Assembly (NCBI GenBank): GCA_045605025.1 | Contig: JAZUPE010000043.1 | Coordinates: 43,017 to 107,016 of the forward strand | Direction: 5' to 3' | DNA length: 64,000 nucleotides | Origin: SIG598 sp045605025 | GTDB lineage: Bacteria > Bacillota > Clostridia > Oscillospirales > Acutalibacteraceae | Shown here: piece by piece, positions 25,226-33,817 of the stretch | How the letters are laid out: every line of letters starts with the position of its first letter | Position numbering within the stretch: position 1 is the first letter of the stretch | Translations under genes and position numbers: made by a program | Notes under the pieces: model-generated | Database searches by the model: none | What the model was told of the DNA's origin: nothing | What the model saw: the letters and a program-made list of their open reading frames with translations, nothing else

Positions 25226-26572
25226 CTACGCCAGAGCCTTTTCTTTCCAGTTGCCCCACCAGTAACGGCTGAGGCAGAACAGAGCAGTAACAAACCATGT
25301 AGCTGCTGTGGTCATCCAGATAATCCAGAAACCCAGTGCGGGAATAAGCAGCAGAAGCTGCGAGAACAGCACACGGCACACAACCTCAACAACACCGTTG
25401 AGCACCGAAAAGCCGGTGTCTCCGCAGCCGTTGAGCAGCGCTCTGGGAACATAGATCATGCCAAGGAAGAAGTAGAACAGGCTGGTGATGCGCAGCGCCT
25501 TTGACGCAATTTCCATAACTGCCTGATCGTTTACAAAAAATCCGGTAATATGTCTGCCGAAAATATAGAACAGAGGGATAAGGCACATGCTGAAGATAAA
25601 CACCACAACGGTAGTCTGGCGGAATCCCTTCTTAATGCGCTCAATATTTCCTGCACCTGCATTCTGACCGGAGAACGTAGTCACCGCGGCACCAATGGAA
25701 CCGTAGGGCTGCTGCACAAGAGTTTCCACGCGGCTGGTGATGGTGTTGGCCGCAATAACATCCTCGCCAAAGCCGTTGACGACTCCCTGCAAGGCCATGC
25801 AGGAGACAGCGATAGTGGAATTCTGCAGAGCCAGCGGCACGCCGATTTTGAAAGCACGGGACACAATCATCTTGTCCGGCTTGATCTCGGCTCTGGTAAG
25901 CTTGAAGTAAGATATTTTCTTATACGCATACAGCTGACAAAGTACAGCCGAGGTGTACTGGGCAATTATTGTGGCAAGAGCAACTCCCGCCACACCAAGA
26001 TTGAACACCACCACAAACACAAGGTCCAGCACAACATTGATAATACTGGACACAATCAGGAACATCAGCGGTGTTTTTGCGTCACCAAGCGAACGCATAA
26101 TTGCCGCAAGACCGTTGTACATCGCCACGCCCACCAGACCGGAACAGGTTACCCGCAGATACTTCAACGTCTCGCCGTAGATCGCCTCTGGTGTATCCAT
26201 TATCTTCAGGAGCCACGGAGCAAGCAGAATTCCGGTTATGCTGACCAGCAGTGAAGCAGAGATGATTACATAATAAGAACTAGCAATTGCCTTGCGGACG
26301 TTCTGATATTCCTTGGCTCCGAAATACTGAGCAACGATAACTCCAATTCCCATTCCTATGCCGCTTCCAAGCGCAAAGAAAAGGAAATTCATCGAGGAAC
26401 AGGATCCTACCGCAGCAAGCGCCTCCTTACCGACGTAACGTCCCACAACAACCGAGTCCACCATGTTGTAAAGCTGCTGAAACAGATTTCCAAGCAGCAG
26501 AGGCAGCGTAAAGCGAATGATGTGCTTTATTGGGCTGCCGCTGGTCATGTCTGTAGTATGACTTCTGCTCAT
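25226..26572 (-). CDS. MATE family multidrug efflux protein
   Basis: The protein has twelve predicted membrane segments and the two-fold repeated MatE architecture; typical segments are PLLLGNLFQQLYNMVDSVVVGRYVG at the start of repeat 1 and KIGVPLALQNSTIAVSCM at the start of repeat 2. MATE pumps export cationic drugs using sodium or proton gradients. I prefer the start at 26572 (MSRSHTTDMTSG, 448 residues), which has AAAGGCG upstream; an ATG at 26587 adds five residues. It is divergent from the AraC-type gene, which may regulate it. Confidence 0.93.
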   Translation of the reverse strand: MSRSHTTDMTSGSPIKHIIRFTLPLLLGNLFQQLYNMVDSVVVGRYVGKEALAAVGSCSSMNFLFFALGSGIGMGIGVIVAQYFGAKEYQNVRKAIASSYYVIISASLLVSITGILLAPWLLKIMDTPEAIYGETLKYLRVTCSGLVGVAMYNGLAAIMRSLGDAKTPLMFLIVSSIINVVLDLVFVVVFNLGVAGVALATIIAQYTSAVLCQLYAYKKISYFKLTRAEIKPDKMIVSRAFKIGVPLALQNSTIAVSCMALQGVVNGFGEDVIAANTITSRVETLVQQPYGSIGAAVTTFSGQNAGAGNIERIKKGFRQTTVVVFIFSMCLIPLFYIFGRHITGFFVNDQAVMEIASKALRITSLFYFFLGMIYVPRALLNGCGDTGFSVLNGVVEVVCRVLFSQLLLLIPALGFWIIWMTTAATWFVTALFCLSRYWWGNWKEKALA

Positions 26573-26705
26573 ATTTTCGCCTTTCATATTTATTGTGTAT
26601 ATTTCTTCTATTCTTTTTCAAAAGCATTATATTTATTTTTTGTCGAACAATCTACTCAACCTTTGACTGATTATTCTTATTTTTTATCATTTACCAGCAA
26701 ACTAG

Positions 26706-26734
26706 TTGACTTGATAATACTACGACAATAAAAT
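26706..26734 (+). promoter_or_regulatory. Promoter of the AraC-type gene with a TACTACG box in the spacer
   Basis: TTGACT (26706-26711), 17 bases, TAAAAT (26729-26734). The spacer contains TACTACGACA, which also occurs in the spacer of the padR promoter near 51.99 kb. Confidence 0.65.
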
Positions 26735-26775
26735 ATAAGCAGTTGTACAGAATCACTATCGAACGGGGGCAAATT

Positions 26776-27636
26776 ATGAGCAATAACACTTATGAAAATC
26801 TTCAGTTAGGTCCTGTTGTCAACACAATACCCGCGGAAGATTACCCGTCATTGTATCCCATGCACTGGCATAAATACATCGAAGTGGCTGTTCTCAGCGA
26901 AAACGCACCATCCGGTGAGGAGTGCATCCTTACAATCAACAACACCACATATCAAATGGAGCCCGGCGACATTCTTCTTATATGGCCCGGTGAACTGCAT
27001 GACACTCAGAAAAACACCAGCAAACACCTTTCCGGTATACAATTCTACCCCTCTCTCGTTTATGAGCTGCCGGACATTGCTTCATTTATGAGCCATTTCA
27101 AAAATGTCCATCATCTCTCCCATCGCAGGCAGCCTGAGCTGACCCAGGCGCTGCAGATGTATGTCCGTCAGATATTCGAGTTGCAGGCCGACCGCCCCAG
27201 TTTCCATGACACCGAAAAATTCATATGCCTGCTGGAAATGTTCATATGCTTCGGCAAACATATTGAATCGGAATTCAGCCGCACACTCAGCACTACACCT
27301 AATATATCCTCAGACACCCTGCAGCGTATCCGCAACGCCTGTGTCTACATCACAGACAATTGCGACAAGGAACTTTCGCTCGACAGCGTTGCCGCCTACG
27401 CCGGCTTCAGTCCCAGCTATTTTTCCCGCGTCTTCAAACAGGTCACAAAATACAACTTTGTGGAATACCTTGCCCTGCAGCGTGTCAGAGCAGCGCAGAT
27501 GCTGCTTTCCGACACCCACATTCCTATCACCGAGATTTCCAGCCGCGCGGGCTTCAAGAGCATCTCAACCTTCAACCGTGTATTCCGCCAGTACAAGAGC
27601 TGCTCCCCCAGCGAGTACAGAAAGTATCTTGTCTGA
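26776..27636 (+). CDS. AraC family transcriptional regulator
   Basis: The 286-residue protein has an N-terminal cupin-like ligand domain (about residues 10-140, with PMHWHKYIEVAV and YQMEPGDILLIWPGELHDT) and a C-terminal pair of helix-turn-helix motifs (LSLDSVAAYAGFSPSYFSRVFK and PITEISSRAGFKSISTFNRVF), the AraC/XylS signature. The effector is probably a small sugar or similar molecule, unknown here. The ATG at 26776 has a GGGGG site; an upstream TTG at 26743 is not needed. Candidate targets are itself and the divergent MATE gene. Confidence 0.9.
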   Translation: MSNNTYENLQLGPVVNTIPAEDYPSLYPMHWHKYIEVAVLSENAPSGEECILTINNTTYQMEPGDILLIWPGELHDTQKNTSKHLSGIQFYPSLVYELPDIASFMSHFKNVHHLSHRRQPELTQALQMYVRQIFELQADRPSFHDTEKFICLLEMFICFGKHIESEFSRTLSTTPNISSDTLQRIRNACVYITDNCDKELSLDSVAAYAGFSPSYFSRVFKQVTKYNFVEYLALQRVRAAQMLLSDTHIPITEISSRAGFKSISTFNRVFRQYKSCSPSEYRKYLV

Positions 27637-27649
27637 TAAACAAAGCAAA

Positions 27650-27686
27650 AGCCGGATCGCGCCATGCGATCCGGCTCTCTTTTTCT
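27650..27686 (+). terminator. Bidirectional terminator between the AraC-type and M16C genes
   Basis: A perfect 11-bp stem, AGCCGGATCGC with GCGATCCGGCT, is followed by a T-rich tail on the plus strand and TTTTGCTTT on the minus strand. Confidence 0.88.
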
Positions 27687-27692
27687 CTTGAA

Positions 27693-30590
27693 TCAATAAG
27701 CCAGTCCGGTCAGTTGTTCATCTGCACAGGCTTCAACGATATCTGCACCGCCGATAACACAAACCGAACACTCCTCTGCCAGTTTATCCATCAGACTGCT
27801 CAGCCTGACAATCGTTTCCTTATTTGTATGCAGCAGATCACTCCAGACACGGCAGCGGTCATCATAGGTAATGCCGCGGAACCAGTCACTGTCAGCAGCC
27901 GCACTCCGATCCTTGACCGACAAAAGAGGATCCATTTTTGAAATGCAGCCGATTATTGATTTATCCAACGAACCCTCCTGAGCGCAGAACTCTCGCAGGA
28001 ATTCCGATGTTTTGCGGAAAATATCCAGCGAACGGCTGCTGTTGGGATCCCTGTATGTGTAGAAACAGAGATTTCCGGTGTTGTTGGCCATCAATCCCGC
28101 GCCATAAGCGCCGCCCTGAACACGAATGGAGTTCCAGAGATAATTAAATGATACAATATGTGCCATCAGACTGAGGGCTGCAGTATACTCTCCGCCAAGG
28201 CGATACACATTTGCACCCAGCGCGGCAAAAGAAACCGCCGCAGGAATCGCAACGCATTCTGCTCTCTTTACGCCAAGGGAAGGCTCAAACGCTTCCTGTC
28301 CGGACACAGTTCCGGAAGAAAACGCGGAAATAACGCCCGAGGCATCAACCTCGATGCCGGAAGCAACACTCATTGTCAGCCTTTCTCTGCAGAAGGCTCT
28401 GTCAGCATAACCTGCAGCAAAAGCGCCGAACGCTTGTGCCCCACTGACACCGGCTTCATTGAGTGAACGCAGATAATCGTAAAAGCTGTATCCTGAAATC
28501 ATTTCGTTTACAAACGAGTCAGCAGAATATGGCGACAGTACACGCATAAGCCCATAGAGATGCCCCTGTCCGACAATCGCGCGTTTGCAGCGGTCGAACA
28601 TCTGCGTGATGTGCGGAGCGATCACTTCCGGCAGATCGAACCTCGTTTCTGTAAGCACCTCGACTATCAAATTTACAGCGCTGCGGATTTCTTCATCAAG
28701 CACACTGCAGCGGGCGGTAAAATACGGTCTGCATCTATCCGTCTGTCCCTGTTTGCTGAACTGCCTGAGGGAAAAATCAAGACTGCCGACGTGAAGCTTG
28801 ATCTCTCTGTTCAGCTCTGACGCAGAACGTCGTACCGTTGGCAGCTCGCCCAGCAGCTTTGCCATCAGCGCAAGACGGGAAATATCCTCTACGTCTGCAT
28901 CGGAAACATCGAAATAGAAGGTGAGATAGGAAATACCCTTCGCCTCCAGAGGATGCCGAAGCACTGTGACACCCTTCACCGTTTCTTCAATAGTAATCCG
29001 CTTCGCAGGCTTCTCGTTCACCTCGGAAAGGGCAAGTTCCGGCAGTCTGGCAAGGTTTTCCGGAGAATCGGAAGTCTGCTGCCATTGCCTCAGCTGTTCG
29101 TTGAGAGCGATGACACTGTCGATGTCACAATCTCTCCAGCCAGCGGCAGCATCTGTGGCGCGTTTAATCTCTGCCTGCCGACGTTCCTCGCCGAGGGTAC
29201 CTGACGGCAGACACCACACCACAGCGGTGTTTTCCCGCTCTACAAGAAACTCCCTGAGCAGCTGATCAAAATAATCGCTGTCCAGTCTGGATCTGAGTGA
29301 ACGGAACACCTCATTCTGTGTAAGATAAAGCAGCGGATCGCCGCCATACAACCATGAGCCGAGGGCGTTGACCGCACGTTCAAGCCCCATGGGCTCTCGT
29401 CCCTCACGCAGGCTGAATTCCAGTCGGTTGAGAGCCGCCTCAAGGCTCTGCCTGTCAAGACCGCTCTCAAGCAGTCCTGCAGCAGTGGAGACAATCACCT
29501 GATTCAGCTGCTCACGTTTATCGTAAGACGTGTTGCGCACCAGCAGGTACACCGTTGGCTGAGCGGTTCCGTCGTCGATGCTCATAACCACATCTTCGCC
29601 CAGACCGGCATCAAGTATGGCTTTCTGCAGAGGCGACTCGTTGGAATCTGTGAGATAATCGCCCAGAACGCAGGCTGCAAGCTGACGTTCCCTGTCAGAC
29701 CAGTCACAGATAACCTTTCCCATCATCATCTGGGCGCGATTCTCGGTGTTTTCATCCGCTCCGATCTCATAGCTGCAAATCTTCTCCACACTATCAACCG
29801 GTCGCTGCATTACAAGCTCCGCAGGCTCTGCGGCTCCGTCAAATCCGGAAAGATACTCGCTGTCGATAATCTGCAGAACTTCATCGATCGGCAGCGCACC
29901 GTCGAGATATATGCGCGAATTGGAAGGATGATAGAACCGGCGGTAGGTGTCAATAAACTGCTCATAGGTCAGTTCCGGAATGTGTACGGGATCGCCGCCC
30001 GAGGAAAGACCGTAGCAGTTATCAGGGAACAGCAGCGAAGAAAGTTCACGATCCATTACCCGGTCAACAGAAGAATATGCGCCCTTCATTTCGTTGTAGA
30101 CAACGCCATTGAACGTAGGCGTACTCTCCCTGTTTTCCAGTTCGTAATGCCAGCCCTCCTGATAGAAGATATTGGGATCGTTAAGAATTGCCGGCTTGAA
30201 CACCGCGTCAAGATATACCCTTGTCAGGTTAATGAAATCGCGTTCGTTGCGTGAGGACACCGGATACATAGTTTTGTCCGGAAAAGTCATGGCGTTAAGG
30301 AACGTGTTGAGCGAACTTTTGAGCAGTTCAACAAATGGTTCCTTTACCGGATAGTTCTCCGATCCGCACAGCACTGAATGTTCAAGGATATGAAAAACGC
30401 CAGTACTGTCTTTCGGAATGGTCTTGAAGGCTATGGAAAACAGCTTGTTTTCCGCACCGTTATTGAGCCACATAAGCTCAGCGCCGGTCTTAACGTGACG
30501 CATCTCCACACACTGTGCGCCCAGTTCATTCACTGTGCGAATTCTTGTTATTTCAAAGCCGTAAACAACGGCACCTGCAGTCAGATTCAT
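27693..30590 (-). CDS. M16C-family zinc metallopeptidase (PreP-like)
   Basis: This 965-residue single-chain peptidase belongs to the insulinase/pitrilysin superfamily, M16C branch, like presequence protease. The inverted zinc motif HILEH spans H67-H71, with E70 as the catalytic base, followed by SVLCGSENYPVKEPF and the long stretch TFLNAMTFPDKTMYPVSS typical of this branch. The remaining regions form the other three half-domains that close around unfolded peptides. No signal peptide is seen, so it probably degrades cytoplasmic oligopeptides. The length agrees with the family (about 970). Confidence 0.93.
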   Translation of the reverse strand: MNLTAGAVVYGFEITRIRTVNELGAQCVEMRHVKTGAELMWLNNGAENKLFSIAFKTIPKDSTGVFHILEHSVLCGSENYPVKEPFVELLKSSLNTFLNAMTFPDKTMYPVSSRNERDFINLTRVYLDAVFKPAILNDPNIFYQEGWHYELENRESTPTFNGVVYNEMKGAYSSVDRVMDRELSSLLFPDNCYGLSSGGDPVHIPELTYEQFIDTYRRFYHPSNSRIYLDGALPIDEVLQIIDSEYLSGFDGAAEPAELVMQRPVDSVEKICSYEIGADENTENRAQMMMGKVICDWSDRERQLAACVLGDYLTDSNESPLQKAILDAGLGEDVVMSIDDGTAQPTVYLLVRNTSYDKREQLNQVIVSTAAGLLESGLDRQSLEAALNRLEFSLREGREPMGLERAVNALGSWLYGGDPLLYLTQNEVFRSLRSRLDSDYFDQLLREFLVERENTAVVWCLPSGTLGEERRQAEIKRATDAAAGWRDCDIDSVIALNEQLRQWQQTSDSPENLARLPELALSEVNEKPAKRITIEETVKGVTVLRHPLEAKGISYLTFYFDVSDADVEDISRLALMAKLLGELPTVRRSASELNREIKLHVGSLDFSLRQFSKQGQTDRCRPYFTARCSVLDEEIRSAVNLIVEVLTETRFDLPEVIAPHITQMFDRCKRAIVGQGHLYGLMRVLSPYSADSFVNEMISGYSFYDYLRSLNEAGVSGAQAFGAFAAGYADRAFCRERLTMSVASGIEVDASGVISAFSSGTVSGQEAFEPSLGVKRAECVAIPAAVSFAALGANVYRLGGEYTAALSLMAHIVSFNYLWNSIRVQGGAYGAGLMANNTGNLCFYTYRDPNSSRSLDIFRKTSEFLREFCAQEGSLDKSIIGCISKMDPLLSVKDRSAAADSDWFRGITYDDRCRVWSDLLHTNKETIVRLSSLMDKLAEECSVCVIGGADIVEACADEQLTGLAY

Positions 30591-30652
30591 TATTTACACC
30601 TCACCTGAGATCTTATATTGGCTATATTATACCCCGAACCATAATACAGAAC

Positions 30653-30692
30653 AAGGGCTGCGGAGAATTTCACCGAATTCTTCGCAGCCCTT
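30653..30692 (-). terminator. Hairpin downstream of the GH9 gene
   Basis: A 17-bp stem with one G-T pair (AAGGGCTGCGGAGAATT with its partner) lies 40 bases past the GH9 stop; the minus-strand T run is interrupted. Confidence 0.65.
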
Positions 30693-30731
30693 GGGATTAT
30701 ACGTTAAAGTTATTCTGTTTTACTCAGGCAC

Positions 30732-33023
30732 TTATGCGACATCACAGACAAGAGACATGACATAAACCAGAGGAGAATTCCAATAAATGGTGATCTCGTT
30801 CAGGGAGTATGCGGCAGTGTTGTCGATGTAGCAGCAGGCAGGAGCTGCAGTGGACAGAGTGGACAGCGCAAAGGGATCTTCCAGATTGCAGTTGGGACCG
30901 CCAACCAGCATACCGGGCAGAGTCTGACCCAGAGCGATGGAAGGACGGTGATGAGTTCCGTTGGGGGTGATTGTGCCGTGTCCGGTAACAAAGCTGTAGG
31001 AAACAGGATTGACGCCGAACAGATAATCAACATGTTTCTTGGCGCACTCTACGTATTCCTCGTTGGGTGCAAACTCGTTGGCAAACAGAAGCATCATGGC
31101 GTTGTTGGCAACGGACATGTTGCTGCCCCAGATGTAGCCGGAGTTGGGCAGAGAAATGCTGTAGCCGTACTCATTTGAAGCCTTGACATAGTTGTCAGCC
31201 TTGGCGGTGAATGAGTAGATAAACTGCTCACGGATTTCAGGATTGGAATAGGCTTCATCCATGGTCAGGTAGGTGTGCAGAGCATATGCTCCCACGTCGG
31301 CCCAGCCCAGTCCGCAGGGAATTGCAGGCTTCATTCGCTTGGTGATCTGGGGCTCGTAGGTCTCCACGTCGCCGGTGATGCTCAGCAGCTCACAGGAAGC
31401 CCAGAGATGCTCGTCGTTGAAAACGCCGTCACCGTACTCACCGGTAAGAATGTCCTCGGGATTCTTGAATCCCATGATGTTGTTGTTCAGACCGAAATCG
31501 TAAGCCTTGAGAGCTGCATCCAGACAGGTCTGAGCAAACTCAGCGTCGATATCCTTGTAGTAGCGGTAAGCCATTGCGCAGCTGCCGGCAAAACTGAAGG
31601 TAGCGGTTCTGGACATGGGGCTGAGAATGAGTTCCTCAGTCTCGTCCTGAGGCATTACGTTGCCGGGGAAGTCGGCGCAGGTTACCTTGTGGTAAACACC
31701 GCCGGTCTCGGGATCCTGCATCTTGAGCATCCACTCGATCTCATAGCGAACCTCATCGAGGATGTCGGGAATGCCGTTTCCGCTTTCAGGAATGTTGCAG
31801 TCATCACCGAAAGCCTCAGGAGCTGCACTGTATGCAAGAAGCAGGTCTGCAATTGTCTTGGCAGCAGGATCAACATAACGGCCGTAGTCACCGGCATCAT
31901 GCCAGCCGCCGGTAACATCCATAGTCTTGTCGGTGCCGTAGATGCGGGCAGGAGTGTTATGGCATACCGGATGTGCAAAGTCACCTGCGTGCTCGGCAGT
32001 CAGTTCGCAGCCGCAGCGCTGGATGTAGAACATATGCACAAGATCGGCAAATGCATCATTATAAATGTCATCACCAATAGTGAACGGATAGGAATCGCCG
32101 AATTCATCAGCAACGATGCGATAAGTACCGGGCTCGGTCAGCGCGGAGAAATCACCGTGCCAGTTATACTCAAAAGCCATATAGTTCTCGATGGGACCGG
32201 TGATCTCGCCGGTATAGACAACATTGCCTTCCTCGTCAACAACGTCAAAGGAATCGATGACAGCGTTTCCGCGGAACACAGCGATCTTTTCAGCATCGGG
32301 AACATAACCCAGCTGATTGATATTGATATTCTTGCTCACGTCTTCTGCCTCAAACTCCACCTTGGAGTTATCGGTGCATGCGACGGAAATGTTATCGATA
32401 TAGACCTTGTAGTTGGTAAGATCGGCACCTTCCTCGGAGCCGTCAACGGCACGTCCGAGGTTGAAGCACAGACGGGGAGCGATGTCGGTCTTCTCCTCCA
32501 TGGTGAAGGCTACCTTGTAGCTCTGCATTTCCTCGGTCAGAGCAGGCTCGATAATTGCGTAGGCGTGATAGTCACCGCCGTTGACCTGCAGTCTTGCTTC
32601 GATCTTCTTGCCGGGAATGGTGCAACGGGCATCAAAGCTGAATTCATACTTGGCGTACTGATGCAGCTTGACACCGTCGTAATAAACCTGAACAGCGTGT
32701 GAAACCTTTCCGCCGTCCGCAATGTTGATCAGGAACTGATTGCCGGAAATGGACAGCTCTGCAGATCCGCCGGATTCCTCATAGGGTGTCCACAGCAGAT
32801 TGCTTGTGTCGTCAAATCCAGGATTCTTGACAACGTTTTCACCGATAGCTGCAAAGTCTTCCTTAGGTCTGAGAACCTCAAACACATCGGGAAGATATTC
32901 GATCTCGGTAACCGCTGTATCCGATTCGGTCACAACAGGCGCAACCGGCTCCTCCTTGGCACCGCAGGCAGCCAGAGAAACCAGCATGGACATGGCGAGA
33001 AGCATGGAAATAATGCGCTTCAT
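30732..33023 (-). CDS. Glycoside hydrolase family 9 lipoprotein with CBM-like and Ig-like domains
   Basis: This 763-residue protein has a lipoprotein signal (lipobox LAAC), a jelly-roll CBM4/9-like domain (about residues 50-200), an Ig-like CelD_N domain beginning ININQLGYVPDAEK, and a GH9 catalytic domain. The catalytic Asp pair is in WHDAGDYG (D376 and D379) and the acid E743 is in YSLNEITIYWNSPLVY, with GHGTITPNGTHHRP in between. GH9 enzymes cut beta-1,4-glucans such as cellulose or xyloglucan. There is no dockerin, so the enzyme should be tethered to the membrane. The start is the ATG at 33023, which follows GGAGG; a GTG-independent longer start at 33038 overlaps that site. Confidence 0.92.
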   Translation of the reverse strand: MKRIISMLLAMSMLVSLAACGAKEEPVAPVVTESDTAVTEIEYLPDVFEVLRPKEDFAAIGENVVKNPGFDDTSNLLWTPYEESGGSAELSISGNQFLINIADGGKVSHAVQVYYDGVKLHQYAKYEFSFDARCTIPGKKIEARLQVNGGDYHAYAIIEPALTEEMQSYKVAFTMEEKTDIAPRLCFNLGRAVDGSEEGADLTNYKVYIDNISVACTDNSKVEFEAEDVSKNININQLGYVPDAEKIAVFRGNAVIDSFDVVDEEGNVVYTGEITGPIENYMAFEYNWHGDFSALTEPGTYRIVADEFGDSYPFTIGDDIYNDAFADLVHMFYIQRCGCELTAEHAGDFAHPVCHNTPARIYGTDKTMDVTGGWHDAGDYGRYVDPAAKTIADLLLAYSAAPEAFGDDCNIPESGNGIPDILDEVRYEIEWMLKMQDPETGGVYHKVTCADFPGNVMPQDETEELILSPMSRTATFSFAGSCAMAYRYYKDIDAEFAQTCLDAALKAYDFGLNNNIMGFKNPEDILTGEYGDGVFNDEHLWASCELLSITGDVETYEPQITKRMKPAIPCGLGWADVGAYALHTYLTMDEAYSNPEIREQFIYSFTAKADNYVKASNEYGYSISLPNSGYIWGSNMSVANNAMMLLFANEFAPNEEYVECAKKHVDYLFGVNPVSYSFVTGHGTITPNGTHHRPSIALGQTLPGMLVGGPNCNLEDPFALSTLSTAAPACCYIDNTAAYSLNEITIYWNSPLVYVMSLVCDVA

Positions 33024-33052
33024 AAAGTACACCTCCATTGATTTATACCATC

Positions 33053-33080
33053 ATTATACAATCACGCAAATTTTTTTCAA
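33053..33080 (-). promoter_or_regulatory. Promoter of the GH9 gene
   Basis: On the minus strand TTGAAA (33075-33080), 16 bases, TATAAT (33053-33058). Confidence 0.65.
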
Positions 33081-33265
33081 GCTAAAATTGAATATTTGTA
33101 CAAATCATCCGCTATTCCAAAGCCAACCCCAATGTACCCTTTATTGATTTTTAATAAAACAAAACGACACTTGATTATTTTTTGTCCTGAAATGAATTTG
33201 ATTGCATTAAAATATCAGCAATTTTTGCGCATTCCACAGCAAATATTGCTCATCTTCACAGACGA

Positions 33266-33628
33266 TTAATGATCCGGGCAGGTAATCGATACCATCACTT
33301 CAATCATTTCATGAAGCAGCTGAGCCTGTTCGGTCGGCGCGGCCTTGTAATATACCTCCTTGCCCTCCCTGCGGCTGACCACCAGTCCCGCAGATTTCAG
33401 CTGCCGCAAATGATGCGACAGTGCCGGACTGCTCATTCCCATCATTACCGACAGGTTGATGACACATTCTTCCCTGTGACAAAGTATCCAGTACAGCCGC
33501 AAACGGCTGCCGTCGCTGAGTTGACGGAAAAGATCAGACACGACAGAAAAATCCTCGCTTGAAGGCATCCGTTCCATTATTGACTCCGATGACTGACCAT
33601 GATCGTGTGGCAGCAGGTTTTTTTTCAT
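33266..33628 (-). CDS. ArsR/SmtB family regulator
   Basis: The 120-residue winged-helix repressor has the ArsR core (LFRQLSDGSRLRLYWIL, then SSPALSHHLRQLKSAGLVVSRREGKEVYYKA). Possible metal ligands are the His-rich N terminus (HDHG), a Cys in the second helix (HREECVINL) and the C-terminal CPDH, a pattern compatible with zinc or cadmium sensing. No metal pump is adjacent, so a target cannot be named. GGGGGG precedes the ATG. A perfect inverted repeat over its promoter suggests autoregulation. Confidence 0.88.
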   Translation of the reverse strand: MKKNLLPHDHGQSSESIMERMPSSEDFSVVSDLFRQLSDGSRLRLYWILCHREECVINLSVMMGMSSPALSHHLRQLKSAGLVVSRREGKEVYYKAAPTEQAQLLHEMIEVMVSITCPDH

Positions 33629-33651
33629 ATTATCCCCCCTTCGCTGCGAAT

Positions 33652-33667
33652 ATATAATTGATTATAT
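33652..33667 (-). promoter_or_regulatory. Candidate ArsR operator over the -10 of its own promoter
   Basis: The perfect palindrome ATATAAT-TG-ATTATAT overlaps an extended -10 (TGATATAAT on the minus strand), 25-40 bases upstream of the arsR-type gene. Confidence 0.5.
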
Positions 33668-33755
33668 CACACTTTCTGTACGGAATAAAGAGCTGCACAG
33701 CATACGGTACTTCATTCTTGAATAAACACTGACTGGTTCGCACTTAAGCTCACAG

Positions 33756-33784
33756 TTGCATCTGTCAGATAACTATGATAAAAT
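33756..33784 (+). promoter_or_regulatory. Promoter of the CWB2 surface protein gene
   Basis: TTGCAT (33756-33761), 17 bases, TAAAAT (33779-33784). Confidence 0.55.
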
Positions 33785-33817
33785 AAATCGAATAAACTTA
33801 CGCTCCGGAGGTAACTT

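Noticed and set aside
31275..32702. 475-codon open frame antisense to the GH9 gene
   Set aside because: The sense strand encodes a full GH9 protein with catalytic residues; the antisense product has no family features.
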